Shown piece by piece: positions 10,230-21,834 of a stretch of DNA of 64,000 nt. This DNA comes from Gordius sp. MW1 (taxonomy: Eukaryota; Nematomorpha; Gordioida; Gordea; Gordiidae). Under the pieces are notes generated by a model, which was not told the DNA's origin, made no database searches, and worked only from the letters and a program-made list of their open reading frames with translations. Position 1 is the stretch's first letter. Every line of letters starts with the position of its first letter. The position numbers and the translations under genes were made by a program. The stretch lies in NCBI GenBank assembly GCA_964036665.1, contig OZ038530.1, forward strand, positions 16,576,001-16,640,000. Direction: 5' to 3'.

Positions 10230-12697
10230 TTAATTGCTATGCAATTTATGGGCTCGTTTTTGGTTGTCCGTTGATGTCCGTTGATGTCCTCCCTATCTAT
10301 TTGCATTGGGTATATTAGGTTATCGATTTTTTAAATTAATGCATGAGAAAGAGGTGCCCCACCCCTCATCTCTATCTCCCTCGCTGTGTTATTTTTTAAA
10401 TTAAGAGGTGTCCCACCCCTCATCTCTATCTCCCTCGCTTTCGGGCGTGGTCGGGTTTTAATTGCTACGTTAAATTAATGCATAAGTATATCTATTCGTT
10501 TTTGAATTGGGTAACATTGATATTAATTGCTATAATTACCCCACTACAAGGGTTTGGGTTAGAATCTCGGAGTTTTTTTAGACTCTTATGATTGTTCTTG
10601 TTACTACCATTGATAATAAGACTTTTTGGCCGTCTGCTGGCTGCTGACCAATGAAATAATGACCATTGGCCAAAATGCGAATCCAAGTTTCTTTTTTTTG
10701 ACTATTAAGATTGTTCCTGTTACTACCATTGCTAATACGACTTTTCGGCCGTCCATTGGCTGCTGACCGATGGAAAAAATGACCATTGGCCAAAATGTGA
10801 ATCCAAGTTAATTTTTCGTTTTTTTTGATTATTATGATTGTTCCTGTTACTACCATTGCTATTATGACTTTTTGGCCGTCTGCTGGCTGCTGACCGATGG
10901 AAAAAATGACCATTGGCCAAAATGTGATTCCAAGTTTTTTTTTCGTTTTTTTTTGATGATTGTTCCTGTTACTACCATTGCTATTATGACTTTTTGGCCG
11001 TCCGCTGGCTGCTGACCGATGGAAAAAATGACCATTGGCCAAAATGTGAATCCAAGTTTATTTTTTCGTTTTAGTTTTGACTATTATGATTGTTCCTGTT
11101 ACTACCATTGCTATTATGACTTTTTGGCCGTCTGCTGGCTGCTGACCAATGAAAAAAATGACCATTGGCCAAAATGTGAATCCAAGTTTATTTTTTCGTT
11201 TTTTTTTGATTATTATGATTGTTCCTGTTACTACCATTGCTATTATGACTTTTTGGCCGTCCGCTGGCTGCTGACCGATGGAAAAAATGACCATTGGCCA
11301 AAATGTGATTCCAAGTTTTTTTTTCGTTTTAGTTTTGACTATTACGATTGTTCTTGTTACTATCATTGATGATAAGACTTTTTGGCCGTCCGCTGGCTGC
11401 TGACCAATGAAAAAAATGACCATTGGCTAAAATGTGAATCCGAGTTTATTTTTTCGTTTTTTTTGATTATTATGATTGTTCCTGTTACTACCATTGCTAT
11501 TATGACTTTTTGGCCGTCCGCTGGCTGCTGACCGATGGAAAAAATGACCATTGGCCAAAATGTGATTCCAAGTTTTTTTTTCGTTTTAGTTTTGACTATT
11601 ACGATTGTTCTTGTTACTATCATTGATAATAAGACTTTTTGGCCGTCCGCTGGCTGCTGACCAATGAAAAAAATGACCATTGGCCAAAATGTGAATCCGA
11701 GTTTATTTTTTCGTTTTTTTGACTATTATGATTATTCCTGTTACTACCATTGCTATTATGACTTTTTGGCCGTCCGCTGGCTCCTGACCGATAAATGACC
11801 ATTGGCCAAAATGTGAATCGAAATTATTTTTTTCGTTTTTTTTTTGACTATTATGATTGTTCCTGTTCCTACCATTGCTATTATGACTTTTTGGCCGTCC
11901 GCTGGCTGCTGACCAATGGAATAAAATGACCATTGGCCAAAATGTGATTCAAAAATTTTTTTTTTGTTTTTTTTGACTATTAAGAATTTATATCTACTTT
12001 ACCGTGTCCTGGCTGCTGACCAATGGAATAAAATGACCATTGGCCAAAATGTGATTCGAAATTTTTTTTTTCGTTTTTTGTACTCTTATGAATTTATATC
12101 CATTTTTACCGTGTGCTGGCTGCTGACCGATGGAAAAAAATGACCATTGGCCAAAGTGAGCATTAAATTTTTTTTTCCGTTTTTTTGGCTATCATTGACT
12201 TATAGAGTATCTGTTGGTACTGACCAATGGAGAAAAAATGACCATTCGCCAAATTTTTGATTTTTTTAATTAAAAATTGTTCAAATTCAACAAAAATTTC
12301 TCCCAACAATTCTGCAAATTCTTAACATTGTGATGTTTTATAATATAATGTTTGTTAGACCCATAATCACTAAAGGCCGTAAAAACTAATGTAATACGCA
12401 ACTAGATGCAAACACTAAATCTAACCCTAACCCTTGCCTATATTACATTTTGCCTATATTACATTTTGCCTATAAATGGAAAATTTGTATAAATAATTAA
12501 TTAATCATTAGGCATTTAATACCCCCCTATAGGCATTCTCGCCCCTTCCCACCTTTCTCGCCCATAAATTGCATAGCAAATATGATACATTTATACGAAG
12601 TAAAGATGAGTCGTCCCCCCTTCCCTTCCCCCCTTCCTTTCTCCCCTCCCCTTCTCCCCTCCCCCTTCCCACGAGGGCCGAAGGCCCGAGTTTTTTA
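10230..12697 (+). mobile_element. Helentron-like non-autonomous element, copy A
   Basis: The 5' end is TAATTGCTATGCAATTTATG. Near the 3' end its inverse, CCCATAAATTGCATAGCAAA, occurs as a subterminal inverted repeat. Then follow a pyrimidine-rich simple stretch (CCCTTCCC repeats) and a terminal hairpin, GGGCC-GAA-GGCCC at 12675-12687, ending in a T-run. The centre is a ~127-bp minisatellite. A conserved 5' core, central tandem repeats, a microsatellite and a 3' hairpin core are the known architecture of Helentron-associated elements in invertebrates. No Rep/helicase is present. Copy B at 35862-38702 shares all parts, so the boundaries are supported by comparison. The family assignment is inference. 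Confidence 0.65.
10560..12255. repeat. Minisatellite with ~127-bp unit inside copy A
   Basis: About fourteen units follow one another. Landmarks recur in each: ATTGTTCCTGTTACTACCAT, then TTTTTGGCCGTCCGCTGGCT, then GACCATTGGCCAAAATGTGA. The GGCCG landmark occurs near 10628, 10747, 10874, 10996, 11126, 11255, 11384, 11513, 11641, 11768 and 11890. The last three or four units, after about 11940, are shorter and diverged. Because units vary little, all frames show repetitive open stretches (for example GQQPADGQKV) that are not genes. Confidence 0.9.
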
Positions 12698-14485
12698 CTT
12701 TAAAGCGATTGGTATTAAGACATTGCAAGCTAAAAAACGCTTTTTATAATTGATAATTTATGAGGGGATAAGAAGATCCTTGGAATCTTTCGTATTTAAC
12801 ATCAATTAATCTTTTTGTTTTATCCAGCACATAGATTTCGTGGGCGCGACATAATATCTTATAAATCGACTTATTTCAACCTAAAACTTATCAAATAAGT
12901 CGTGCACAAACATATTATATTAAGTCAAACCATACCTTCATAGACCGCTCAACTACTAGGTTTTAATTTTTTTTTATAAATTTAAGCGATTAGTTCTATA
13001 AAATTTCATGTGATCTTACTTGCCGCTTACCTCATCTAAATCCAACGACTTCATATTTAGGATCAAACATTATATAAGATTAGGGTTGATGCGAAAATAG
13101 GGTATATATGTACAAAGGCATTACCTTAAAAAATGTCAATTATTAATATTTGTTATTCGTTTAATAAATCAATAAATTAATTAAATAAAAAAGATTGTCA
13201 ACAATTATTTTGCACACAGAATTAAGGAGCATTTGCCAATTAATTTCCGCGTTATATATTGAGTTATAAACATAGGCTATAAATAACCCATAGCTCTCTA
13301 CAGCCCAGGTCGTTTTTTAATTATTAAATTTTATGGAACCAGTATAACAAAAGAAGATACATTTATCATATATCAATACCAAATATAAAGGGGTAATACT
13401 TAGAATTAATATAAGACTTAAATGAATTGCTTAATTCAATCTATCCTAAAAGATTAATTTGTTGCATCGAAAATGTATCTCCTTAACAAAATAAGGGTAA
13501 ATAATAATTTTACTTTGTCTACTTTAAATCATTTATGTGAAAAAATCTCTTTGTTATAATTGTTTAAAATACATCACTAAATTTGTTTTGCCTGAACTAA
13601 AGCGGCTATATTTAACCAATTTCGATAAACTTAGGGATGAAATATTTCTCAACCATAACGAAATTTAAAATGGAAGACTTAGGGCCTCAAACATTTTTTG
13701 CTTTACATAAATTTATTTGCATGGAATATTATATTTATATATTAAAAGGAGGAGTCGTGTGACTGTGTTTTGTTTAAAAAATTATAACTTTGAAATTATA
13801 ATTTGAATAATTTTGGACAGTTTTAAAAACTATTAGTATCATTTTATGTTTCAAGTTATAGCTACTTAATATCCATTTAAATTTTAAATAATTAAATTTT
13901 TTAATGGATACAATCTTATTATAAGACGCTACACTAATTAAAAGAGACAATATACATTAGCTACAGAGCAAGGCCATATCACAAATATCAATCATACAAA
14001 AATTAAACACGTAAATTCATTTTTTGCTTAATACAGACTAAATAATTAATGGATTTATATCATTTGCAGTCCTAATTAATTTAGGCGATAACGGTAAAAT
14101 TTAATAACAAATGTATATTATTGATAATCCTCAGGTTTTACAGAGCATAACAAATCTCACTGTTTCTAAACATATATTTTATAAACATATACCTTATTAA
14201 ATATATGTTTAAACGACATTATTCAATAAAACAAGCAAAACTTCAAATTGAAAATATTGATTATAAATAACTATTAACGTATGGATGGTTAGGAAAATTA
14301 TCTCTCCATTTTTAAATTGATTCCTAAGGATGCCCATATATTAATTATATTAGTAAGGATTCCTATCGTGCAGTGACACACACACCTAGCAAATTAATTA
14401 AAAGGAGAAGCTAATTTAAGATATATTTAATTACGCAGCATTATATTTGATAACCCGACAATTCAATCTTTTAATTGTTATAAAT
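12698..14485. other. Gene-free AT-rich spacer upstream of the second GPCR
   Basis: No exon, RNA gene or bounded repeat recognised. A short CACACACAC tract occurs near 14377. Promoter elements for the downstream receptor could not be identified. Confidence 0.45.
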
Positions 14486-15742
14486 ATGTTTCTCAACACA
14501 AATGAAACCGTTACATTCAACTTACCGACTTGCCCTAAAAGTATCCTTAAGTCGAAACAAAATTGGGAAGATGTATCTACAAGTTTCGATTCCATCGTTT
14601 ACCTCATTATAACTCCGTTTCAAGGTAGCTTGGGGATCATAGGCAATGGTATCAGCTATTTCGTAGCACGCAAAGTTCCTGACAGGGTTACTAACATTTA
14701 CCTAAGTCAATTGGCAGTATACAACTTGATCGTATGTTTGTTGGAGCTATTTTACCCGTTCGCTGAAAAACTAGGAGGCTTGATGGGAGCTTCATTCGTA
14801 TCCACTTGCCCTTGGACTTATTTTATAGGTAAAATAGTTATCCCAACTTCTAAAACCATTAAAAGAGCTTCAATTCTTTTGCTCACGCTTTTTTTCATTG
14901 ATCGCTTTATTCTAGTGACAAAACCAACAGCTACCTTAACTTGGCGTACTTCAAAATGGCATACATACGTTCCAATCTTATCGCTCCTACTCGCCTTCAC
15001 ATTTTGCGCTCCAATAATAAATTGGTATCAAATTGAACAATGTAGCTATATCAAGAGTCACGAGTCGTTTGCCTTTACTAACCTCACAAGTTTAGACGGT
15101 GTTAACCTTATTTCACACGCTAGGCTATGTTCCAAAAGTTACAATAAACAGCGCAAACTTTGGTTCAAGGTTTATGAAATGATTAGGGAAACGGTTCTGG
15201 TCTACATGCCTAGTTTCATCATGATCACGCTTGTCATTTGTATTGCCATATCTATTGATAAATTTAAACGGCGTAACAAAGTCATCCCTAGCAGCTTAGT
15301 CAAGTACAATTGTAACAAATGTGTGATTACACTCAAGACTCGTTTAAGGGCTAGCAATCAAAAACTCCCACCTATCGATTACTTCCCTAATTCCAGATCT
15401 TTGAAAACTATTTCAACTGGCAGGAGTTTGTTGACTTTAGGGATCTCCGTAATGAATACTGATTTAGACAAACGCAAAAACTTAAAAATAAATATAATCG
15501 TTCTTTTATGCGCTTTTGTAGCATTATATTGCGTTAGCGTTTTGCCAGCTAGCATATTGACACTTCTCTATTCAATCGTTTTATCGTCGAATAAGTATTC
15601 AAATCCTAAAACGAATTATGGTCATTTGATAGCGCTAGGAACACTATTGGACCAAGCGAACTATTGTTGGTGTTTTTATTTGTACATACTTCTAGATTCG
15701 ACTTTCAGAAGCAACCTCAGAAGAATTTTTAACAAAAGTTAA
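14486..15742 (+). CDS. Rhodopsin-class peptide-type GPCR, single exon (paralogue)
   Basis: The predicted protein has 418 residues from the ATG at 14486, the first in-frame ATG. It aligns along its length with the receptor at 5589-6965; the TM1-TM2 block is close to 60% identical by eye. Shared features: N1.50 in GIIGN (N54), N80 in place of Asp2.50, Cys108 before TM3, the NWY end of TM4, MPSF/VPS in TM5, the LPAS block in TM6, and TM7 ending DQANYCWCFYLY then DSTFR. Here the TM3 motif is DRF (139-141) instead of DRY. N-linked sites are likely at N6 and later in extracellular loop 2. The third loop is shorter than in the paralogue. Being on the same strand and 7.5 kb apart, the pair probably arose by tandem duplication. 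The ligand is unknown. Confidence 0.85.
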   Translation: MFLNTNETVTFNLPTCPKSILKSKQNWEDVSTSFDSIVYLIITPFQGSLGIIGNGISYFVARKVPDRVTNIYLSQLAVYNLIVCLLELFYPFAEKLGGLMGASFVSTCPWTYFIGKIVIPTSKTIKRASILLLTLFFIDRFILVTKPTATLTWRTSKWHTYVPILSLLLAFTFCAPIINWYQIEQCSYIKSHESFAFTNLTSLDGVNLISHARLCSKSYNKQRKLWFKVYEMIRETVLVYMPSFIMITLVICIAISIDKFKRRNKVIPSSLVKYNCNKCVITLKTRLRASNQKLPPIDYFPNSRSLKTISTGRSLLTLGISVMNTDLDKRKNLKINIIVLLCAFVALYCVSVLPASILTLLYSIVLSSNKYSNPKTNYGHLIALGTLLDQANYCWCFYLYILLDSTFRSNLRRIFNKS

Positions 15743-15827
15743 TTCGTTAACACTAATTACACCTTGGCGTGAAGATTGTCTTCATAAATTTAATGTTTGA
15801 TTAATTGATCAATCTTATATATAGAAA

Positions 15828-15856
15828 CTATGTGTGTGTGGTGTGTGTATATATTC
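15828..15856. repeat. (GT)n microsatellite
   Basis: Nearly pure TGTGTGTG tract. It is followed at about 15862-15950 by a dispersed motif, AACTACCAGACCGATTTGGC, which also occurs inverted near 37955-38000, so it belongs to an unidentified repeat. Confidence 0.6.
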
Positions 15857-16265
15857 CGCCACCAATTTCGGAAAACTACCAGACCGATTTGGCTCAAAAC
15901 TTCACAGTTTATTCCTGACACTCCGGAGCATGGATTTGTTCGAGCCAAATCAGTCCAGTAGTTTTCGTGTTCGTACGCGTTGCACTGTATACGGAATCAG
16001 AACAATAGAAGTAGAACATATAGACATGAAACTTTATTTTTACTTCAATAACCGCTTTATCATCATATATGCCCTAAAATTCCAACATAATTTAATACAA
16101 CCGGGTAAAGGGCAAAACAACGTTTGCCGGGTTCATATAGTATATAAATAAGAGCGAAAACAAATTTCGATAGAAAATTATTCATGTAAAAAAGTAAAGC
16201 CAATCAAATTTCGTAATTAATAATGCAATTGTGAATCAAAGAAAAATTATGTGTATATATAATAT

Positions 16266-16992
16266 TAGAGAACTGCAAAGTCACTTATTTTCAACCCGAA
16301 CCTGACCTAAAAGTATTATAAAATTTTCAACCTGAGCTAGACCCAGAAGCATTTTAAAATTTTACACCCGTACACGACCCGGCCCAAAAGTGTTTAATTT
16401 TTTTTACCGAATCCTACCCGAGGATTAATTTTGATATCCGACGCGAGAGTAAAAAAAATTGCGGTGTGGAAATTAATCGACAAATTAAAGTGCGATTTAT
16501 GAAACTAATTGATACCACCGATTTTAATAATTTATTTCAGTAATGTATTTATGATAGCATCTACGATATCGGGTCGCACTTAATTTGAAATATATAGTTT
16601 TGCAAATGTACCATTTAATAAGTTTAAACTTACTATTTTGGTTTATGAATATATATTTATGTAGTTTAAATAATTAATGAACTCCAACTTCACACTATTG
16701 TCAAATAATGTTTAGTTGATATATTTACCTTTCACGGGTCAAATTTAGATTTGTCATAATTAAAACAATCAGATTTTAATAAACAAAAGGAAATTGACTG
16801 AATGAATTATCTTTAATTATACATTTCGATATTAATTATAAATATACATAATTGCATTAATTTAAAAGATAAGTATTTTGCAATAAATCTAGGATTTATA
16901 ACTTTTGACACGACAATTTAAATTTAACCCGACCCGAAATTTTCAATCCGAACCCGATTCGTCGGGTTTCGGGTCACTCGGGTAGGTTTCTA
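16266..16992. mobile_element. hAT-like non-autonomous element, 727 bp
   Basis: The ends read TAGAGAACTGC on the left and GGTTTCTA on the right. Subterminal CCGACCCGAA-type repeats lie in opposite orientation inside both ends. Flanks TATAATAT (16258-16265) and TTTAATAT (16993-17000) match at 7 of 8 bases, fitting a hAT-type 8-bp target duplication. No transposase remains. A longer relative lies at about 40930-41834. Confidence 0.6.
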
Positions 16993-17206
16993 TTTAATAT
17001 ATCTAAATAATTACCTTATTCTATGACATTAAAAATATTTTCTAAGTTATTGAAGATAAAGATAAACTATTTGGTAAAAACATTTTTGCGTTGTTAATGT
17101 TCATTCCTTGCAAGAATAAATAACTGCTTTAAGGAAAGTAAATCTGATTATAAGAGTATGCAATCATATATTTTTTTGAGAGCCTTTCATTTGTACAGAT
17201 AGAATA

Positions 17207-19369
17207 GGGGAGACCGGGGCTATCTCGATTATAAAAATTAAAATGGTCTAGACAAAAATTTTTAACCGATTTTAATATACTTATCTCATACAAATGTCCT
17301 CGTCTACAATGTTTATTAGAAAAAAAGAATATAGCAACACAGTTAACATCTTTTCAAAAGGAGGTTTTTTTTAAAAAAGATAGCTTTTATAACTTTGAAA
17401 AATGACCGGGGTCAAAGTGTCCTTCAAAGTAGGCTAAGGTGCGATAGCTCCGCTCTCGATAGCCCCAGGGTGATAATATCTCTTTAAGATGGGTTCAAAG
17501 ACCATTAAATTCTTAAAAATTATAAATTTACATGTTAATCATATAAAAAAGTCGATTTTTTACTACAAAATTTGTAAAAGGTTGAATGAACACGTCATTT
17601 TTGAAAAATTTACAAAATTAAAAAAAAATTTAAAAAAGGATGTTCTAGTCAAATCTTATTTTCTGCATAATTTTCCTGTAATTAGAGTTAATTAGTGCTG
17701 TAAACATTTGTAAAAAAATCGAACGCGTTCGCGTTTAACGTTCATTGACAAAAATCGAACGCGTTCACGTTCACGTTCGTTAAAAAAAAGGAACGCGTTC
17801 ACGTCCATGAACACGTTCACGTTCGTTCAAAATTTTATGATAAATTTTTTTAAAATTTAATATAAATAGATGTCTTATATTTTTTAATACAATAAATAGC
17901 CATGATAAAAAATAATAGTTTTATTTAGACAATATAATTATAAATCAATATAATCTATTTTCTTATTGATTTTTAATAATAATTCTTTTTAAAAATTGTC
18001 GTGTGATAAGCAGGAACGCTTGGCAAATACAGCATTAGCTATACTAAAAACCCGCTCCACAGGGGCAGATGAGGAGATTGGAGTATTATACTTAATAAAC
18101 AAATTTTTTGAAGGAGGAAATTTATTAAAAACATTTAATGTTTTGTCCCTCGCTTCAAAAAATTGCGACAAGATTTCATCTCATCCTCCAATCCGCCCTC
18201 TACTTCCTCGTCAAAAAAAAGATATCTCGGAATTGACAGCTCTTTCATTATCAATTCTAGGGGTTTCAATCCCTTTTTTCAATAACACTAAAAATTTATT
18301 CTTTAAAGGTCCATTTTCTCGAAGTTTAATCCAAGGCCATTGAGGCTTGAACATTGATGTATAATGGCCGAAAGAAGATTGATCTTCATATATATGTTAA
18401 AATCTTTTAAAAAAAGAAAATATATGCAATTAATTTTATAGTAATAGGTTTATTACCTTTTATTAATCCCATTTAATACAGCGTCAATCAATGGTTGACC
18501 ATATTTTAGGCTAGTAATTTTGTTTAATTTCAAAATAACTATTGTATTGTTGGGGTCAAATAGCCAAAATACATATTTTCCTCAGTTTCTAAAATAGTGA
18601 GAGCGGTAGCAACAGGTTCCATGATCTATTTTAATATTTAAAATTTATTATAATATTTACCCTAAAAAATTTTATTAGGACTTACAGTACAGTATTCTTC
18701 CAAAAATGTTTTATCATTGGTTGTAAGCCTAGCTAATCCTCCCATGCCAAATATATAAGGTTTATCTTTTATTAATGAGTCTATTAATTTTAAGGAATTA
18801 TAATATGAATTCCATCTTGTAACAACAGGTCTTATAAGCATCCTTGATAAATGACGACGATATAATTTTATGATTGTTTATATTAACCTATAAATTAAAC
18901 TATAATTAATAATATCAAATTAATTAACTTTAATCTTATCTTCTTTTGCACGTTATAGTATGTTAAAAGTATTTCGGAATTAGTATTAGGAAACAGCAAA
19001 AACAGCTGATTGAAAAATATAAGACTTTTGTTAAAAATTCGGATTAACATTAATTTTCAAATAAACAAAAATAAAAAAGGATTTTTAAAATTGAACGAAC
19101 GTTAAATTTGAACGCGTTTATCAAAAAAAAAAGGAACGCGTTTACGTTCAAAGTTCACCAAAAAATAAAAGAACGCCGTTCATGAGCGCATTCATAAAAT
19201 TTGAACGCGTTCATTTACAGCACTAGAGTTAATCCAAATAATTTTCATGCCTAATATGTGTTTTAATAAAGTACTTTAAGATTTAAATTTGATGACAAAA
19301 TAAAAATAAATGACAAAATTATTTAAGGGATGTATAGGACCGCGTTAAACATATAGCCCCGGTCTCTCC
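17207..19369. mobile_element. TIR element beginning GGGGAGACCGGGGCTA, interrupted by a hAT
   Basis: The left end GGGGAGACCGGGGCTAT and right end ATAGCCCCGGTCTCTCC are inverted repeats flanked by TA on both sides (17205-17206, 19370-19371). Without the inserted hAT at 17693-19225 the element would be about 620 bp. A solitary end of the same family is at 35312-35331. A TA duplication fits Tc1/mariner-like families, but no transposase is visible and the superfamily is uncertain. Confidence 0.6.
17693..19225 (-). mobile_element. Internally deleted hAT transposon, 1,533 bp
   Basis: The TIRs are TAGTGCTGTAAA and its complement TTTACAGCACTA. The target duplication GAGTTAAT is perfect (17685-17692, 19226-19233). 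Many GAACGCGTTC palindromes lie just inside both ends. On the - strand, around 17989-18171, a remnant contains SSAPVERVFSIAN, matching the hAT C-terminal dimerisation region. Around 18180-18300 it shares sequence with the copy at 29536-30601. The remaining coding sequence is broken and incomplete. The perfect duplication suggests fairly recent insertion. Confidence 0.85.
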
Positions 19370-19371
19370 TA

Positions 19372-21170
19372 CTAATAAAAGAACTTTCTGTAATGAAAAT
19401 GATCTATCCATGAACTGAATATGTTTTTAAAATTAATTTCATTTGTATATTTAATATAACTTTTTAAATGAATAAAAAAAACAAAATAAAAATCTTTAAA
19501 ATCGATCGAAAATTGATACACTTTTAAAGAAAAAATTGAATTTACATATCCTGTTCAAAGGTAAACACCATAGGTAAACACACAAAGACTCAATGGCTGG
19601 GAATGGCTTGTAGATTTCTTATAGAATAAAGATAAATATAACCTCTCCTTAAAAATTTATGAATATACTTATATGGAATTATTATGTTTAAGTTTAGTAT
19701 CATTTAGAATAATAACATCCAAAAATAATTACTACTTAAAGCTTAAAAATGAACTTATTTTAACCATACCCTTTCACATATTTTTAAAGGTTTTATAAAA
19801 GCAATTTTATTTATAGATACTTGTTTCTCTACAAATAATAAATTTTTTGGGAGAATAATTACTTTGTGAGGGTGCCTATTATCGTAGAAACAATTTAAAA
19901 AAATATGATAGAAGCTTCAACCAAACTGCACATATACTTCATATGCACCATGAAAAATATACAAATCATGATTTATTATTAAAATAATAAACATTTATAC
20001 AAAACAAATCTTTATATAAAAACAAATTATAAAAACACATGTAAGATTTTCTAAATGAGACTATTAAGGTTTCAATATTATGTTACAAGTTAATAACAAA
20101 GTAACATTGCAACAGGACAAAGAATTAGCATTTTATCAGAGATAATACACAAAATCTAAGGCTTTACTTTATTTACCGAGTGCAACATTAAAAGCAGTAT
20201 ATCCAACTGGAAGTTTTGTAACAAATTTTGATTAAAATACTGCCTTACTTTACTGCCAGAAGAATTGTAGTAGAAAAAACAATTCTCTAGCAAATTCATT
20301 AATAAACAATAAAATATCAAAAGAGCTAATAAATATGTCAGTGACAACTTATTCATAGGTAAAACATTTTTATTATTGATTAATTTAAACCTTATTAGAT
20401 TACAATTTTCAAGGGGGACACTTCAACACAAGCAAATTCTGAAGAACCATGACATCATTAATTTTTTTTGCCAATATTGTCAAAACTTAACAATTTTAAT
20501 TAATATTAAATTATGTGAGTAATTTATATCCTTGAATTGATTAACACATAATAAATGGGGACAGTATACTCAATATTGTTAAGGTCTACAAATTAAGGAT
20601 TTAGTATTTATGCTTTTTCAAGCTTGACTCTCTTCATTTTAAAGTTCATTGGGTAATCTACTGTGTTTGAAAAAGCTAAATTTCAATAAATGTGCATGAA
20701 CTGAGATAATAGTATACCTCACTCCTATGTAAACTTAGATTTTTTAACTATTCTTGAAAATTTATTAGCATCACGGAATAAAGGCATCAAAACGTTAATA
20801 TAAAATATATTTAATCAAATCACGTAGGTTGAACAAAATGTTTAATGTACGCTATTATTAAAAAATAAACAATCGAATTTAAAATACATCAATGGTGTTT
20901 TAATTAAATAATATGCATGTTTTTAATATAAACGGGCTGGTCAATTCTACCAAATTGGCATAAAACCTAAAAACATGCAAGAATATAGGTAGATTATGTT
21001 AGATAAAACATAATATTAAGATATTATATTTCTATAGCACAACGAAAAATAGATCTAATTTAAAGAAATTAGCTCAGAGTGAATTGTGCAATACAATATA
21101 TTCAGAAACTTACAATTTGGGAGGAGGAAGTTAAACTAAATGAATGAAACACGACTACCAAATGAGCGAC
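19372..21170. other. Mostly gene-free AT-rich spacer
   Basis: Apart from the weak small open frame at 20156-20356 on the - strand, nothing recognisable is present. Confidence 0.4.
20156..20356 (-). CDS. Possible small secreted or membrane peptide ORF
   Basis: The open frame of 66 codons begins with an ATG and has a strongly hydrophobic N-terminus (LTYLLALLIFYCLLMNLL), followed by a polar segment with ENCFFYYNSSGSK and an N-glycosylation sequon. This looks like a signal peptide or membrane anchor plus a short mature part. A GT donor-like site (TCG|GTAAAT) near the end leaves open whether it is a first exon. I recognise no family. In DNA this AT-rich, hydrophobic frames also arise by chance. 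Confidence 0.2.
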   Translation of the reverse strand: MNKLSLTYLLALLIFYCLLMNLLENCFFYYNSSGSKVRQYFNQNLLQNFQLDILLLMLHSVNKVKP

Positions 21171-21174
21171 AAAC

Positions 21175-21414
21175 GCCCTATCAACTCGCCGAAAACAATC
21201 TTGCAATTCACACTGGGACATTAACGAACATCTCCCCATTAAAGAAGGCCCTAAATTGAGTACCTTTTATAATGTTTATCAATTTATTATAAAAAATACC
21301 TAAATTATAACTTAATCCGAAATTGATTGTTGGGGGAGATTTTCTAATTGGGGGACATTTGTTAACATTGGGACATTCTATTCGGCAAGATGGTTTTCGG
21401 CAAGTTGACGGGCC
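21175..21414. mobile_element. Short TIR MITE, about 240 bp
   Basis: The left end contains TCAACTCGCCGAAAAC then ATCTTGC. The right end contains the inverse, GCAAGATGGTTTTCGGC then AAGTTGA. GGGACATT and GGGGGAGA motifs are mirrored inside. No gene and no certain target duplication were found. Confidence 0.6.
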
Positions 21415-21565
21415 ACCAATTTAAACTTAAATCCGGGAACCGGTCAAAGGAGCACAGAAATAGGAGCGAAACTCGTCATGATTGCTCAGGATGAATTTAA
21501 CATATTGTCTTAGCACAAAATATTTTATATTAACATGTCCTAGTGAAATCATAACACGTAAATAT

Positions 21566-21608
21566 ATGGGTTAGGGTAAGTGTTAGGGCTAGGGTAAGGG
21601 TTTGGGTT
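21566..21608. repeat. Degenerate TTAGGG-like tract
   Basis: Several imperfect GGTTAGGG/GGGTAAGG units occur in about 40 bp. It resembles the animal telomere repeat but is short and irregular. A shorter CTAACCCTAACCC occurs near 12421. Confidence 0.35.
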
Positions 21609-21811
21609 ATAATAACAAAGTGTGCTCCTTTCCTGATGAGCTCTGATGAGCTCCTTTGACCCCCACTCCTTAAATCCTATCAAATTTTGCTAACCGGACA
21701 TTATAAACTCTGGCATAAGGTTTAATTTTGTTTTAAAATTAGGTTTGTAAACAATAATTTCAAGTCAATATATAAGGTAAAAGAGGTAATGCTCTTTACG
21801 AATATTGTTTT

Positions 21812-21834
21812 AATCGAATAAATTGCATAGCAAT
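21812..21834. mobile_element. Short Helentron-like end fragment
   Basis: AAATTGCATAGCAATTAA matches the inverted terminal motif of the family at 10230 and 35862. Only this piece is present. Confidence 0.35.

Noticed and set aside
10492-11933. Many overlapping open frames encoding GQQPADGQKV-type repeats on the - strand and YYDCSCYYHCYYDF on the + strand
   Set aside because: They follow exactly the ~127-bp minisatellite of the Helentron-like element, occur on both strands and again in copy B; no start context or domain.
10560-12255. Regularly spaced repeats resembling a CRISPR array
   Set aside because: Units are directly adjacent, ~127 bp long and lie in a eukaryotic transposon; there are no unique spacers and no cas genes.
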